64,000 nucleotides of DNA from Parasedimentitalea denitrificans (GTDB lineage Bacteria > Pseudomonadota > Alphaproteobacteria > Rhodobacterales > Rhodobacteraceae), in contig NZ_QHLQ01000006.1 of the NCBI RefSeq assembly GCF_011813015.1, positions 1-64,000 of the forward strand, given 5' to 3'. This document shows, one piece after another, positions 40,972-49,801 of the stretch. Positions within the stretch are counted from its first letter, which is position 1. Each line of letters opens with the position of its first letter. Under the pieces are notes generated by a model. The model made no database searches. It worked only from the letters and a program-made list of their open reading frames with translations, and had not been told where the DNA came from. Position numbers and translations under genes: made by a program.

Positions 40972-41685
40972 ATGGCACGCACTTTAACTACTATCGGTTT
41001 CGACGCTGATGATACGCTTTGGCATAACGAGCGATTCTTTCGGATTACACAACAAAGATTCGCTGAATTACTTGCCGATCATACGCCCGTGGATTTGGAC
41101 CCAGAGCGCCTAAATGACCGTTTGTTGGCCGCCGAAAAACGCAACCTTGGGCGCTATGGCTACGGCGTCAAAGGGTTCACCCTTTCGATGATCGAAACCG
41201 CAATCGAAGTGACCGATGCGCGGGTTCCTGCAACTGTCATTCATGAGTTGATAGAGGCCGGGCAAATGATGCTGGCCTTTCCCATAGAACTGCTTCCCCA
41301 TGCGCGAGAGGCGGTTACGGCACTGGCCGACGATTATCGCGTGGTACTGGTCACCAAGGGGGATCTGCTGGATCAGGAACGCAAGCTGGCCCAATCTGGT
41401 TTAGGCGACCTGTTTGATGCAGTCGAAATCGTATCCGAGAAAACACCCGCGATATATCAAGAGATTTTCGCCAATCATCCCGGCGGCGTTGCCCACACGA
41501 TGATGGTCGGAAATTCGGTCCGTTCAGACGTTTCCCCAATGATTGAAGCCGGAGGCTGGGGGACTTATGTACCTCACAATTTGACTTGGAAATATGAACA
41601 CGAAACACCCCCCAAGGACGAACCACATTTCAACCAAATCCAAGACCTGTCTGAATTGGCAGGGCTGCTGGCTAAGCTCGGCTAG
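40972..41685 (+). CDS. HAD-superfamily hydrolase
   Basis: The 237-residue protein carries HAD motif I (GFDADDTLWH, nucleophile and acid aspartates), motif II (VVLVTKGD), the motif III lysine near VSEKTPAIY, and motif IV (MVGNSVRSDVSPMIEAGGWG). An alpha-helical C1 cap lies between motifs I and II. Members of this group dephosphorylate small metabolites; substrate is not deducible. It diverges from clpS. Confidence 0.92.
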   Translation: MARTLTTIGFDADDTLWHNERFFRITQQRFAELLADHTPVDLDPERLNDRLLAAEKRNLGRYGYGVKGFTLSMIETAIEVTDARVPATVIHELIEAGQMMLAFPIELLPHAREAVTALADDYRVVLVTKGDLLDQERKLAQSGLGDLFDAVEIVSEKTPAIYQEIFANHPGGVAHTMMVGNSVRSDVSPMIEAGGWGTYVPHNLTWKYEHETPPKDEPHFNQIQDLSELAGLLAKLG

Positions 41686-41811
41686 GACCTGCACTGAACA
41701 ACGACGTCAGGTGTCAATTACAGTTTTCTTTGCGAAAAACTGGCCCGGAATTAGTTCCCCCCCTTCGCCAAACGCATTATGTTGCCCTGAAAATTTGACT
41801 GGGGAACCGCA

Positions 41812-42144
41812 ATGCCGCACGCAGAAATCAAATACTCCACCAACCTTACCGTTGATGCCCCAGCGATATTGGCTGCAATCGAATCTGTGATTTTGGACCA
41901 CGACAGCGGCGCAGGTGACTGTAAAGGACGCGGCTATCCGACCAGCCACTACTATCACAGTCATGTCCATATTTCTATTGCTGTACTGGCGAAGCCCCAT
42001 CGCGACGAAGCCTTCTTTAAGGCTTTGCTCAGTAAGCTGGAAACGCGGATTAAGGCGATGATTCCCGAGGCCTGTTACGTCTCTGTAGAGCTTGAGCTCT
42101 TGTCCGCTTACTACTCCGCAGGCCCACACATCCCATCAAACTAA
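41812..42144 (+). CDS. 5-carboxymethyl-2-hydroxymuconate isomerase (CHMI)-family protein
   Basis: The 110-residue protein resembles the tautomerase-fold CHMI family: after Met removal it starts with a proline (PHAEIKYSTNL), the catalytic base in this fold. HVHISIAVLAKPHRDEAFFKALLSKL matches the second half. In other bacteria the enzyme acts in homoprotocatechuate degradation, but no other pathway gene is nearby, so the physiological substrate is open. Confidence 0.8.
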   Translation: MPHAEIKYSTNLTVDAPAILAAIESVILDHDSGAGDCKGRGYPTSHYYHSHVHISIAVLAKPHRDEAFFKALLSKLETRIKAMIPEACYVSVELELLSAYYSAGPHIPSN

Positions 42145-42384
42145 GGCGATGAAACTTGTGGCTCGATAGCATCAGATAGCAATAAAATGCCCGCAAAAAG
42201 GGTAACACTTCCTTAACGAACGCCCTATCTAGCGTACCGACCTGCACTAACCTACCGTATATTGCCGATACACTAAAGGATGCCACTGATAGCTCCAAAG
42301 CGCGTGTATCTTCTAAACTGGTGATGTGTTAACCTCTGATCAGGCAAAAAAAGTCAGCCGGAAAACCGGCGGCATGAGGCAGAC

Positions 42385-43944
42385 ATGGCAAATATCGCGC
42401 AGGTTCGGTGCATCCTTCCGGCCCGTTTGGGTTTGGGTATTCTAACAGCATTCTGGCTGGGCATTCTGATGCCCTTGGCCGCTAGCGCCGCGCCTTATGC
42501 GGCGATGGTGATGGATGCCCGCACGGGTAAGGTTCTTCACTCTCGAAACGCTGACACCCGGCTTCATCCGGCGTCGTTGACCAAGATGATGACGCTGTAC
42601 ATCGTCTTTGAAGCGGTTCGGAACGGTGAAATCTCACTGGACACCAAGATCAAGATCAGCCGCAATGCAACGGCAGAGCCGCCCTCAAAACTGGGTCTTA
42701 GAACCGGACAGAAGATCGCCTTGCGTTATCTGATCCGTGCTGCCGCCGTGAAATCCGCAAATGATGCAGCTACTGCTCTGGGCGAGGCTATCTCGGGTTC
42801 CGAAGCGGCGTTTGCCCGTCGTATGACACGCACCGCCAAATCGCTGGGCATGACCCGGACGACATTCCGAAACGCACATGGTCTGACGCAGTCAGGGCAC
42901 CTGTCCACGGCCCGCGACATGACCATTTTGGGGCGTCATATCCTGTATGATTATCCTGAGTATTATAACCTGTTCTCGCGCAAATCGACCGATGCAGGTG
43001 TCAAGCATGTGAACAACACCAACCGCCGACTGCTGGGGTCGTACCGCGGCGCGGATGGTATCAAGACCGGATATACCAATGCTGCTGGCTTTAACCTTGT
43101 TGCCTCGGCCAAACGCGGCAACGAACGTGTTATCGCCACTGTATTCGGCGGCAAATCCAGCGCTTCTCGGAACGCCAAGGTTGCCGAGCTGCTGAACCTT
43201 GGCTTCCGCCAGGCACCGTCACAGGCCAGACTGCGCCGTCCGGCACTGCCGCAATACGTCGGCAATGTCGAAGCACCAGTGGTCGCAGGTGGCGTTGGTA
43301 AAACTGTACGACCCAATGGGTTGGTCACCACCAGCCTACGCCCCAAGACCCGTCCAAGCGCCGAAACCACCGAGGAAGTCGTGCAGCTAGCAGAAGCTGG
43401 AACCGCGCCTGCGCCAAATACGCCCGAGGTTTCGGAAACCGATCAGAACCTTCTGCAAGCCGGTATTCAGGCCGCCTTGGCCGAGATTGATGAAACACCA
43501 GAAGCAACTGTCGCCGTGGCGGAACCTGCCCAAGTCGACGAAGCAGCCGTGCAAGTTGCCAATGCGGTCGTTGTCTCAGCCCCGGAGCCCGTTGCTGTAC
43601 CCGCTGTATATACCGGACTGCGCCCAGTCGCCCGCCCCGCTAATTTGCGAACATCCGAAGTTGCTGCTGCCGAACCAGTTGTTGTGACCCGTTTGTCCAC
43701 GTCAGGTGGGCGTCATTGGGGCATCAACGTTGGCCTCTTCAACACACGCTACCAGGCTGAAAAGGTGCTTTTGCGGACCGCCTTGGCTGAAATGTCGACT
43801 CTGGACGGTTCCCTGCGGAAGGTTGCAAAATCCAGTCGTGGATTTGAGGCAAACTTCCTTGGGATGACCCAGGAAGGCGCCGATTTGGCCTGCCGTCGCC
43901 TGAGCGCCCGCAATATTACCTGCAACCCTATTGGGCCGTCCTAA
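42385..43944 (+). CDS. D-alanyl-D-alanine carboxypeptidase with C-terminal SPOR domain
   Basis: The 519-residue protein has a signal peptide (cleavage probably after ASA, residues 33-35) and a penicillin-binding serine peptidase domain with SLTK (nucleophile Ser64, Lys67), SAN and KTG motifs, so it should trim peptidoglycan pentapeptides. A long Ala/Val/Pro/Glu-rich linker (about residues 290-435) leads to a SPOR-type domain (GRHWGINVGLFNTRYQAEKVL to the end) that normally binds denuded glycan at the division site. The start has a GAGGCA ribosome site. It is the only gene of its unit and precedes the convergent ccoS. Confidence 0.93.
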   Translation: MANIAQVRCILPARLGLGILTAFWLGILMPLAASAAPYAAMVMDARTGKVLHSRNADTRLHPASLTKMMTLYIVFEAVRNGEISLDTKIKISRNATAEPPSKLGLRTGQKIALRYLIRAAAVKSANDAATALGEAISGSEAAFARRMTRTAKSLGMTRTTFRNAHGLTQSGHLSTARDMTILGRHILYDYPEYYNLFSRKSTDAGVKHVNNTNRRLLGSYRGADGIKTGYTNAAGFNLVASAKRGNERVIATVFGGKSSASRNAKVAELLNLGFRQAPSQARLRRPALPQYVGNVEAPVVAGGVGKTVRPNGLVTTSLRPKTRPSAETTEEVVQLAEAGTAPAPNTPEVSETDQNLLQAGIQAALAEIDETPEATVAVAEPAQVDEAAVQVANAVVVSAPEPVAVPAVYTGLRPVARPANLRTSEVAAAEPVVVTRLSTSGGRHWGINVGLFNTRYQAEKVLLRTALAEMSTLDGSLRKVAKSSRGFEANFLGMTQEGADLACRRLSARNITCNPIGPS

Positions 43945-43998
43945 AACCTCTGGCTGAACAGTGCGTTCTGCTACACACCGTTCAGCAATCACCAGAGC

Positions 43999-44157
43999 TT
44001 AGGGTTTGGGCTGATCGTCCCACTCGTCACTCAGAATGCGACGCGAATCCCCTTCGGGGTCGTCGTACTGATTGCTGCGCACGGTATACAGGAACCCGGC
44101 CAGCCCTAGCCCACCGAGGATCAGGGAAATCGGGATCAGAAATGTCAGGACCTGCAT
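43999..44157 (-). CDS. ccoS: cbb3-type cytochrome oxidase assembly protein CcoS
   Basis: A 52-codon frame starting at 44157 reads MQVLTFLIPISLILGGLGLA and continues GFLYTVRSNQYDDPEGDSRRIL with an acidic end. One N-terminal membrane segment followed by the QYDDPEGD-like motif is the CcoS/FixS signature. CcoS is needed for cofactor insertion into CcoN. It is 3 bp after ccoI and last in ccoGHIS. Confidence 0.93.
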   Translation of the reverse strand: MQVLTFLIPISLILGGLGLAGFLYTVRSNQYDDPEGDSRRILSDEWDDQPKP

Positions 44158-44160
44158 TCT

Positions 44161-46341
44161 TTACCTCAGGCGTAGTGCGTTCAGGGACACTGTAATCGAC
44201 GACGTCGACATCGCCAAGGCAGCGATCAGTGGTGTCGCCAGGCCGGCCACCGCCAATGGCACCGCAATCACATTGTACAATGTGGCGAGTTGGAAGTTCT
44301 CGCGGATGCGTTTGGTGGCACGTTTGGCAACATCACAAGCTTCGGCTATGGGGGTAAGATCCTGCCCTAACAGCACAATATCCGAGGCAACACGCGCAGC
44401 ATCCAGCGCTGATGCAGGTGAGATCGAAACATGTGCAGCCGTTAGTGCAGCCGTGTCATTCAGCCCATCGCCAACCATCAGCACCTTTTGCCCCTGATCA
44501 AACAGAGTCTGAATCAAGTCCACTTTGTCTTCTGGCAAGGCTTCGGCCACCCAATCAGAAACACCAAGCCGTGTCGCCACACCTTCTACTGCTTCACTGG
44601 AATCCCCGGAAAGCAGGAATACTTGTTTGCCAGCATCCAGTAGTCCCTGCACGGCTTCGGCAGCGCCAGGGCGCAGCGCGTCGGTGAATTCAAAGCCACG
44701 CGGCGCGGCACCATCCCCAGCATCCAGCCAAGCAGTGGTACAAGCATTAGAAGGCGCATCAACCCAAGCCGCACGACCCAGACGCACGCGGGTCCCCTGA
44801 TATTGCGCCTCAGTGCCAAAGCCCGGCACCTCGCGGATATCTGTGACTTCTGCCGCAGAAACACCTGCGTCCCGTGCGGCTTGGGCCAAGCTACGTGACA
44901 GCGGATGCGCCGAGGCCTCGGCCAGAGCCAGCGCCAGTTCCAAGTCTGCTCGGTAGAAATCATCCAGGTTGGTCAGCTGTGGGGTGCCGGCTGTCAGGGT
45001 TCCGGTTTTGTCAAAGACCACCGTATCCACCTGCGCCAGCCGTTCCAACGCCGTGGCGTCCTTGATCAGCATCCCCTTGCGGAACAAGCGCCCCGACGCC
45101 GCAGTGGTAACCGCAGGTACGGCTAGGCCCAATGCACAGGGGCATGTAATGATCAGTACGGCAGCAGCGATGTTCAACGCCGTGCGCAGATCCCAAGTGT
45201 ACAAATACCAGCCAGCAAAGCTAAGCGCCGACAGGATGTGCACGCCGGGGGCATATAGTTTGGCTGCGTTGTCGGCCAGTGAGGTATACCGCGACCGGCC
45301 AGACTCGGCGATAGCTACCAGATCGCCCATCCGGTGCAACGACGTGTCCTTGCCCACCGCAGTGGCGCGGATGGTCAGCGGCCCGGTCAGGTTGACCTCT
45401 CCTGCAGAAATCACTGTGCCCTGCCCCGCAAACACTGGCAGCGTTTCACCTGTCAACAGCGAACGATCCAGCTCGGACTGACCGGACACAACTTCGCCGT
45501 CCACCGGCATACGACCACCGGGGCGAACCAAGATCAGATCACCAATCGACAGATCCCCAACCGCAACTTCGGCTTCAACTCCGTCGCGCAGCAGGATGGC
45601 ACGGGGCACCTCTAGCGCCGCCAGTTCCTCAGCTGCGGATCGCGCCACAGCTCGGGTGCGGAAATCCAGATACCGCCCAGCCAGAAGGAAAAAGGTCAGT
45701 GTTAGAGCCGCATCAAAGTACGCATGCTCGCCAGAGAGCGAGGTTTCCCACAGCGATGTAACCAGCGCCAGCACCAGCGCCAGCACGATCGGCACATCCA
45801 TGTTCAGCCGCCGCACCCGCAGCGCTGTCCATGCGTGTTTGAAGAAAGGTTGTGCAGAAAACGCGATTGCCGGCAGGGTGATCGCCGCCGAGATCCAGTG
45901 GAACATGTCCCGCGTCGCATCCGAGGCCCCTGCCCAAACCGAAACAGACAGAAGCATCACGTTCATCGACGCAAACCCAGCCACAGCAAGACGCATCAAC
46001 AGATCACGCCCGGCCTTGTCGCTTTGGGTTGCAGACAGCACCCCCAGATCCAGTTCATGCGCCTCAAATCCAAGCTTGGTCAGCTCCGGGATCAGATCGG
46101 TGGCATGGATGTTGGGGGCAGCCTCGATCAGCGCACGCTTCAAGGTCAGATTAACGCGGGCTGAGTTCACACCGGGGACTGCATTCAGCCCCTTCTCTAC
46201 CGTCGTTATGCAGGCCTGACAGTGGATACCCGGCAGCGACAGCGCTAAACGTGCGGCTTCTTGGGCCTCATCAGCCGCATCACGGGGCACAACCAGACAG
46301 CCTGGACAGGCTGCCAGTGAGGGATTTACCTGGGCTGTCAT
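44161..46341 (-). CDS. ccoI: Cu+-transporting P1B-type ATPase CcoI/FixI
   Basis: CcoI exports copper to the periplasm for the CuB site of cbb3 oxidase. The 726-residue protein has an N-terminal CPGC, a heavy-metal-associated domain with GIHCQACITTV, membrane metal site CPCALGLAVP, phosphorylation motif DKTGTLT and hinge GDGLNDTAAL. It follows ccoH by 6 bp and precedes ccoS by 3 bp. This FixI type is a low-rate, assembly-dedicated exporter rather than a CopA detoxification pump, judged by operon context. Confidence 0.97.
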   Translation of the reverse strand: MTAQVNPSLAACPGCLVVPRDAADEAQEAARLALSLPGIHCQACITTVEKGLNAVPGVNSARVNLTLKRALIEAAPNIHATDLIPELTKLGFEAHELDLGVLSATQSDKAGRDLLMRLAVAGFASMNVMLLSVSVWAGASDATRDMFHWISAAITLPAIAFSAQPFFKHAWTALRVRRLNMDVPIVLALVLALVTSLWETSLSGEHAYFDAALTLTFFLLAGRYLDFRTRAVARSAAEELAALEVPRAILLRDGVEAEVAVGDLSIGDLILVRPGGRMPVDGEVVSGQSELDRSLLTGETLPVFAGQGTVISAGEVNLTGPLTIRATAVGKDTSLHRMGDLVAIAESGRSRYTSLADNAAKLYAPGVHILSALSFAGWYLYTWDLRTALNIAAAVLIITCPCALGLAVPAVTTAASGRLFRKGMLIKDATALERLAQVDTVVFDKTGTLTAGTPQLTNLDDFYRADLELALALAEASAHPLSRSLAQAARDAGVSAAEVTDIREVPGFGTEAQYQGTRVRLGRAAWVDAPSNACTTAWLDAGDGAAPRGFEFTDALRPGAAEAVQGLLDAGKQVFLLSGDSSEAVEGVATRLGVSDWVAEALPEDKVDLIQTLFDQGQKVLMVGDGLNDTAALTAAHVSISPASALDAARVASDIVLLGQDLTPIAEACDVAKRATKRIRENFQLATLYNVIAVPLAVAGLATPLIAALAMSTSSITVSLNALRLR

Positions 46342-46347
46342 TTCCGA

Positions 46348-46818
46348 TCAGCCTTTCACGTGCAAAATGACTCGCTGGCTAAACTCGGTGCCATTTTTGG
46401 CCCGCGCCACCATGCGGATATTCCAGTTCCCGGCACCCAGTTGTGCCGGTGCGACATAGGCCTTGCCATCGAATTTGAAGTCAGGGTTTTGGTCATCCTG
46501 GACGTGGGTGGCGCGGCCTAATGTGGCGGTCAGCTTGACCACCTCTACCGGGTTCCCGTCGGCATCGGTGATCTCTAGCTTTACCTGATCATCGCTTGCC
46601 GAAGCATAGACAGACCAGCCAAGCGCAGTCTGTGCGCTGCGGCGGCTGTCAAACTCTTGACTGGCGACATACGAGTTTTTCACCTCAAGCCCGGGAAAGG
46701 TTTTCACTGCATTCACAGCCAGAGTGATGTTGACGCCAATGATCACAGCAAAGGCGCCACCAAAGACCATCAGCGCATGGCGTCCTGTAAATTCCCGCTG
46801 CGGCTTTTCCGATGTCAT
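46348..46818 (-). CDS. ccoH: cbb3 oxidase assembly protein CcoH/FixH
   Basis: The 156-residue protein has one N-terminal membrane segment (HALMVFGGAFAVIIGVNITLAVNAV) and a periplasmic FixH domain with KNSYVASQEFD and a beta-rich C-terminus ending RVILHVKG. CcoH interacts with the CcoNOP complex and CcoI-type exporters during assembly. It lies between ccoG (3 bp) and ccoI (6 bp). Confidence 0.95.
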   Translation of the reverse strand: MTSEKPQREFTGRHALMVFGGAFAVIIGVNITLAVNAVKTFPGLEVKNSYVASQEFDSRRSAQTALGWSVYASASDDQVKLEITDADGNPVEVVKLTATLGRATHVQDDQNPDFKFDGKAYVAPAQLGAGNWNIRMVARAKNGTEFSQRVILHVKG

Positions 46819-46821
46819 CGC

Positions 46822-48258
46822 TTAGTTCCCCTTGCCGTTAAAGGTGGTGTCTTTGTAGGCGCGTTCACCATTGGCGTTGTCTTCAACCCAGATCCTAAAC
46901 GGTGTCGCATCCTGGGTCGAGGGCGCCGAGCCCTTGGGGCTGATCACATAGACCCGCTGCTGGTGCGCAGCGTTGGCCTCTACTGGAACCGACGCATAAG
47001 GCGTACCTTCGATCTGGATGTGCAACGTAGGATCGCCGGAAACAGAAAGCTTAAACTGGCGCTGCTCTCCATGCTTGTTGCGTAGCTGTACGTCATAGGT
47101 ATTGCGGATCGAGCCGTCGGACATTGTCACAAACGTTGGATTGCGGACCGGGGCCACTGTCAACTCTATATCGGCGCGAATGAACAAGGCAAAAACAAGC
47201 CCAACGCCCACCAGGGTCCACAGCGTCGTATACATGATAGTTCTGGGCCGCAGTATATGCTTCCAGATATTTACGGCAGGTCGCCCAGCACGTTCGTTGC
47301 TCTCATCGCTGACCGCCATGTAGTCGATCAAGCCACGTGGCCTGCCGACTTTTTCCATAATCTCATCGCAGGCATCAATACACAGCGCACAGGTTATGCA
47401 CTCCATTTGCTGGCCGTCGCGAATGTCGATCCCGACCGGGCAGACATTCACACAGGCCATGCAGTCGATACAGTCTCCCTGAGGCTCGGCCGGTTCTGGA
47501 CCTTTTTTCTTGAGCTTGCCACGGGGTTCACCACGCCAGTCGCGATATCCGACAACCAGAGTGTCTTCGTCCATCATCGCAGCCTGAATACGCGGCCATG
47601 GGCAGGCATAGATGCAGATCTGTTCACGGGCGAAACCACCAAAGAAGAAGGTGGTTAGTGTCAGGATGGCCATTGTCGAATAGGCAATCGGATGGGCGTT
47701 ACCCGTGACCAGATCAACCAGCAGGGTTGGCGCGTCGGCAAAGTAAAATACCCACGCCCCGCCTGTAGCCAAACCAATCAGCAACCACGCCGTCCACTTT
47801 GTGACCCGTAAACGGACCTTTCGAAAGTCCAGTTTTTTCTGGTGATACAATCGCAAGCGGGCATTTCGGTCCCCCTCGATCCAGCGCTCGACCAAGATAT
47901 ACAGGTCAGTCCAAACGGTCTGCGGACATGCATAGCCACACCAGACCCGGCCTAAGGCTGAGGTGAACAAGAACAACCCCAACCCTGCCATAATCAACAA
48001 ACCGGCAACAAAATAGAACTCGTGTGGCCAGATTTCGATCCAGAAGAAGTAAAAACGTCGGCCACCCAGATCCAACAATACCGCCTGATCCGGCAGGCTA
48101 GGCCCGCGATCCCAGCGAATCCATGGAACCAAATAGTAGATCCCCAATGTCACAGCCATTATTATCCACTTTAGATTCCGGAATTTACCGGAAACTCTTT
48201 TTGGAAAAATGGGCTCCCTAGCGGCGTAAAGGCTGGGGGGGGAATTGGAATCGCTCAC
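46822..48258 (-). CDS. ccoG: cbb3 oxidase accessory protein CcoG/FixG (RdxB-type)
   Basis: CcoG is a membrane protein with two 4Fe-4S clusters that helps reduce or deliver copper for cbb3 assembly. The 478-residue protein has about five membrane segments, the CGYACPQTVWTD motif, CIYACPWPRIQAAM, and the ferredoxin-like pair CIDCMACVNVCPVGIDIRDG and CITCALCIDACDEIM. The C-terminal part is an Ig-like FixG domain. It opens the ccoGHIS unit, with an FNR box 60 bp before the start. Confidence 0.97.
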   Translation of the reverse strand: MSDSNSPPSLYAAREPIFPKRVSGKFRNLKWIIMAVTLGIYYLVPWIRWDRGPSLPDQAVLLDLGGRRFYFFWIEIWPHEFYFVAGLLIMAGLGLFLFTSALGRVWCGYACPQTVWTDLYILVERWIEGDRNARLRLYHQKKLDFRKVRLRVTKWTAWLLIGLATGGAWVFYFADAPTLLVDLVTGNAHPIAYSTMAILTLTTFFFGGFAREQICIYACPWPRIQAAMMDEDTLVVGYRDWRGEPRGKLKKKGPEPAEPQGDCIDCMACVNVCPVGIDIRDGQQMECITCALCIDACDEIMEKVGRPRGLIDYMAVSDESNERAGRPAVNIWKHILRPRTIMYTTLWTLVGVGLVFALFIRADIELTVAPVRNPTFVTMSDGSIRNTYDVQLRNKHGEQRQFKLSVSGDPTLHIQIEGTPYASVPVEANAAHQQRVYVISPKGSAPSTQDATPFRIWVEDNANGERAYKDTTFNGKGN

Positions 48259-48317
48259 GGCAACTCTCCGACTGTTGGCTAATTCCAGTCTTGTCTCAGA
48301 AGACTATCAGGTCAACT

Positions 48318-48331
48318 TTGACATGGATCAA
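48318..48331. promoter_or_regulatory. FNR box upstream of ccoGHIS
   Basis: TTGACATGGATCAA matches TTGAT-N4-ATCAA at 9 of 10 positions. It lies 60 bp before the ccoG start and 34 bp after the LysR gene stop, so it most likely drives ccoGHIS under low oxygen through FnrL. Confidence 0.8.
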
Positions 48332-48364
48332 AGGCGTATCGTGAAAACATGTTTTTCACCTACG

Positions 48365-49228
48365 TCATTGTCGCCGCAGCCACTGAACAAATTTTCGCGC
48401 AGTGGGCCGCAGAACACCGGGCCGTGTGACGATATGATAACCGCGGCTATCGTCCTCGCAGAACAATTCGACCAAGCGACCTGATTTCAGATCATCTTCG
48501 ACGAACATGCGTACGGTGACCACCACCCCTTGCCCTGACCGCACGCCGTCTAGCAATAGGTTACCCGGCACGTGAATTCGGCTTTTTAATTCTGTCGGCT
48601 TCACTCCGTATGCCTCGGCCCAGTTGGTGGACTCCGTTGTTCCCAACTCGTCCAGCCAAGGATAATCCACTAATTCTGCTGGGGTGATTTTGCCTTCTGT
48701 CTTTAACAACCCCGGCGCAGCAACAATAACCATCGGAGAGGCGAGCAACATTTCAACTTCATGCCCAGGCCAGTCGCCTTTGCCATAACGAATGGCCAAA
48801 TCAATTCCACCGGGCTTCAGGGTCACAAGGTTAGGTGAAGGGTCCAACATCAAATTGATCTCGGGATGCAACGCACGGAAACCAGCCAGACGTGGCATCA
48901 GCCAAGATGAGGCAAAGGAAGAGGTGCACGAGACATGCAAGGGGCGGTTTGCATCAGCACCTTTCAGGTCCTGAATGGCAGCGTCGATTGCCCCAAAACC
49001 AAGGTCTAGTGCGCGGGCCAATTGATCTCCCTCAACTGTCAAGGAAAGCGAACGGCCCGAACGGTCCAACAAGGACGCCCCGAGATGGGTCTCTAGTGCG
49101 CGTAATTGCTGGCTGATGGCAGCGTGACTTACATTTAGCGCATCACCCGCAAGCGAGACATTTCCGGTCTGCGCAAAGGCAGCAAACGCCCGGAGTGAAG
49201 CTAACGGAGGGAACTCAAGCCAGTTCAT
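48365..49228 (-). CDS. LysR-family transcriptional regulator (GcvA-like)
   Basis: The start at 49228 gives MNWLEFPPLASLRAFAAFAQTGN and 287 residues, the family length; the open frame extends much further upstream without family similarity. The winged helix-turn-helix covers residues 1-65 (ALNVSHAAISQQLRALETHLG). The effector domain shows the GcvA-type segments LMPRLAGFRALHPEINLML and DLAIRYGKGDWPG. It is transcribed away from a 49-codon ORF that starts 99 bp upstream, a common arrangement for LysR regulators and their targets. Effector unknown. Confidence 0.93.
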   Translation of the reverse strand: MNWLEFPPLASLRAFAAFAQTGNVSLAGDALNVSHAAISQQLRALETHLGASLLDRSGRSLSLTVEGDQLARALDLGFGAIDAAIQDLKGADANRPLHVSCTSSFASSWLMPRLAGFRALHPEINLMLDPSPNLVTLKPGGIDLAIRYGKGDWPGHEVEMLLASPMVIVAAPGLLKTEGKITPAELVDYPWLDELGTTESTNWAEAYGVKPTELKSRIHVPGNLLLDGVRSGQGVVVTVRMFVEDDLKSGRLVELFCEDDSRGYHIVTRPGVLRPTARKFVQWLRRQ

Positions 49229-49327
49229 ATGTAAGCCCACCTTACAGGATAAAATTCCAATTGATTCGCATAACAGGTCGTTTTTCGCAAGAGTGAGGCA
49301 AGGAAAACTTACATTAAGGAGAAAATC

Positions 49328-49477
49328 ATGTTGAATATTTTTGCAAACAGTATGCTCACCGCCACCCGGATTCAGGACCACACCATTAGCGACGTGCGGG
49401 GAAAAACTAAGTCTCCGCAAAAACGCAGCCGGTGGTGGAACCAGACTCCCAAGTCCACTGACCTGAAGAACCTTTAA
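49328..49477 (+). CDS. 49-residue small protein divergent from the LysR gene
   Basis: An ATG at 49328 with a strong AAGGAG site 6 bases upstream opens a 49-codon frame: MLNIFANSMLTATRIQDHTI, then a basic stretch KTKSPQKRSRWWNQTPKS, ending DLKNL. No signal peptide or membrane segment is seen. Divergence from a LysR gene suggests it is a regulated target. I do not recognise the family; the good ribosome site is the main support. Confidence 0.6.
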   Translation: MLNIFANSMLTATRIQDHTISDVRGKTKSPQKRSRWWNQTPKSTDLKNL

Positions 49478-49801
49478 GTGGCTGCACCTGTCACCCCGCC
49501 GCATGGTGCGGTGGAATTTGAACCAATGAAGGGCAAAAAAGGAGCGTCGGCTTTCCAGGAAACGCGCGAACAGATCGGAAAACCGACGCTTTAGCCTACC
49601 CCACTGCAAGCAGCCGAGACAGGTATACCGGACTGCCACGGGCCCACATAAGGGGGAGGTACAAAGGCCGCGAGCAGTCGTTGCATACCTTAAATCACTG
49701 ATTCCACCGGTTGTGTTTGACGCGGATCAAACTCGCAGCATTATTTGACCCTTTGCACACAAAACCTACCCTTTACTGACAAGATGGTGGGGGACGTCGA
49801 C
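49478..49801. other. Spacer with imperfect inverted repeat and promoter region of the DUF2270 gene
   Basis: This 324-bp region has an imperfect inverted repeat (49544-49556 with 49577-49589, GCGTCGGCTTTCC pairing at 12 of 13) that could end the small ORF transcript, and an FNR box at 49717-49730. No gene is seen. Confidence 0.5.
49717..49730. promoter_or_regulatory. FNR box upstream of the DUF2270 gene
   Basis: TTGACGCGGATCAA matches TTGAT-N4-ATCAA at 9 of 10 positions and lies 72 bp before the chosen start at 49802, a distance suited to activation by FnrL. Confidence 0.75.

Noticed and set aside
42357-42371. GCCGG-AAAA-CCGGC hairpin before the carboxypeptidase gene as a terminator or riboswitch
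   Set aside because: Five-base stem with no T-run lying close to the ribosome site; too small to call.
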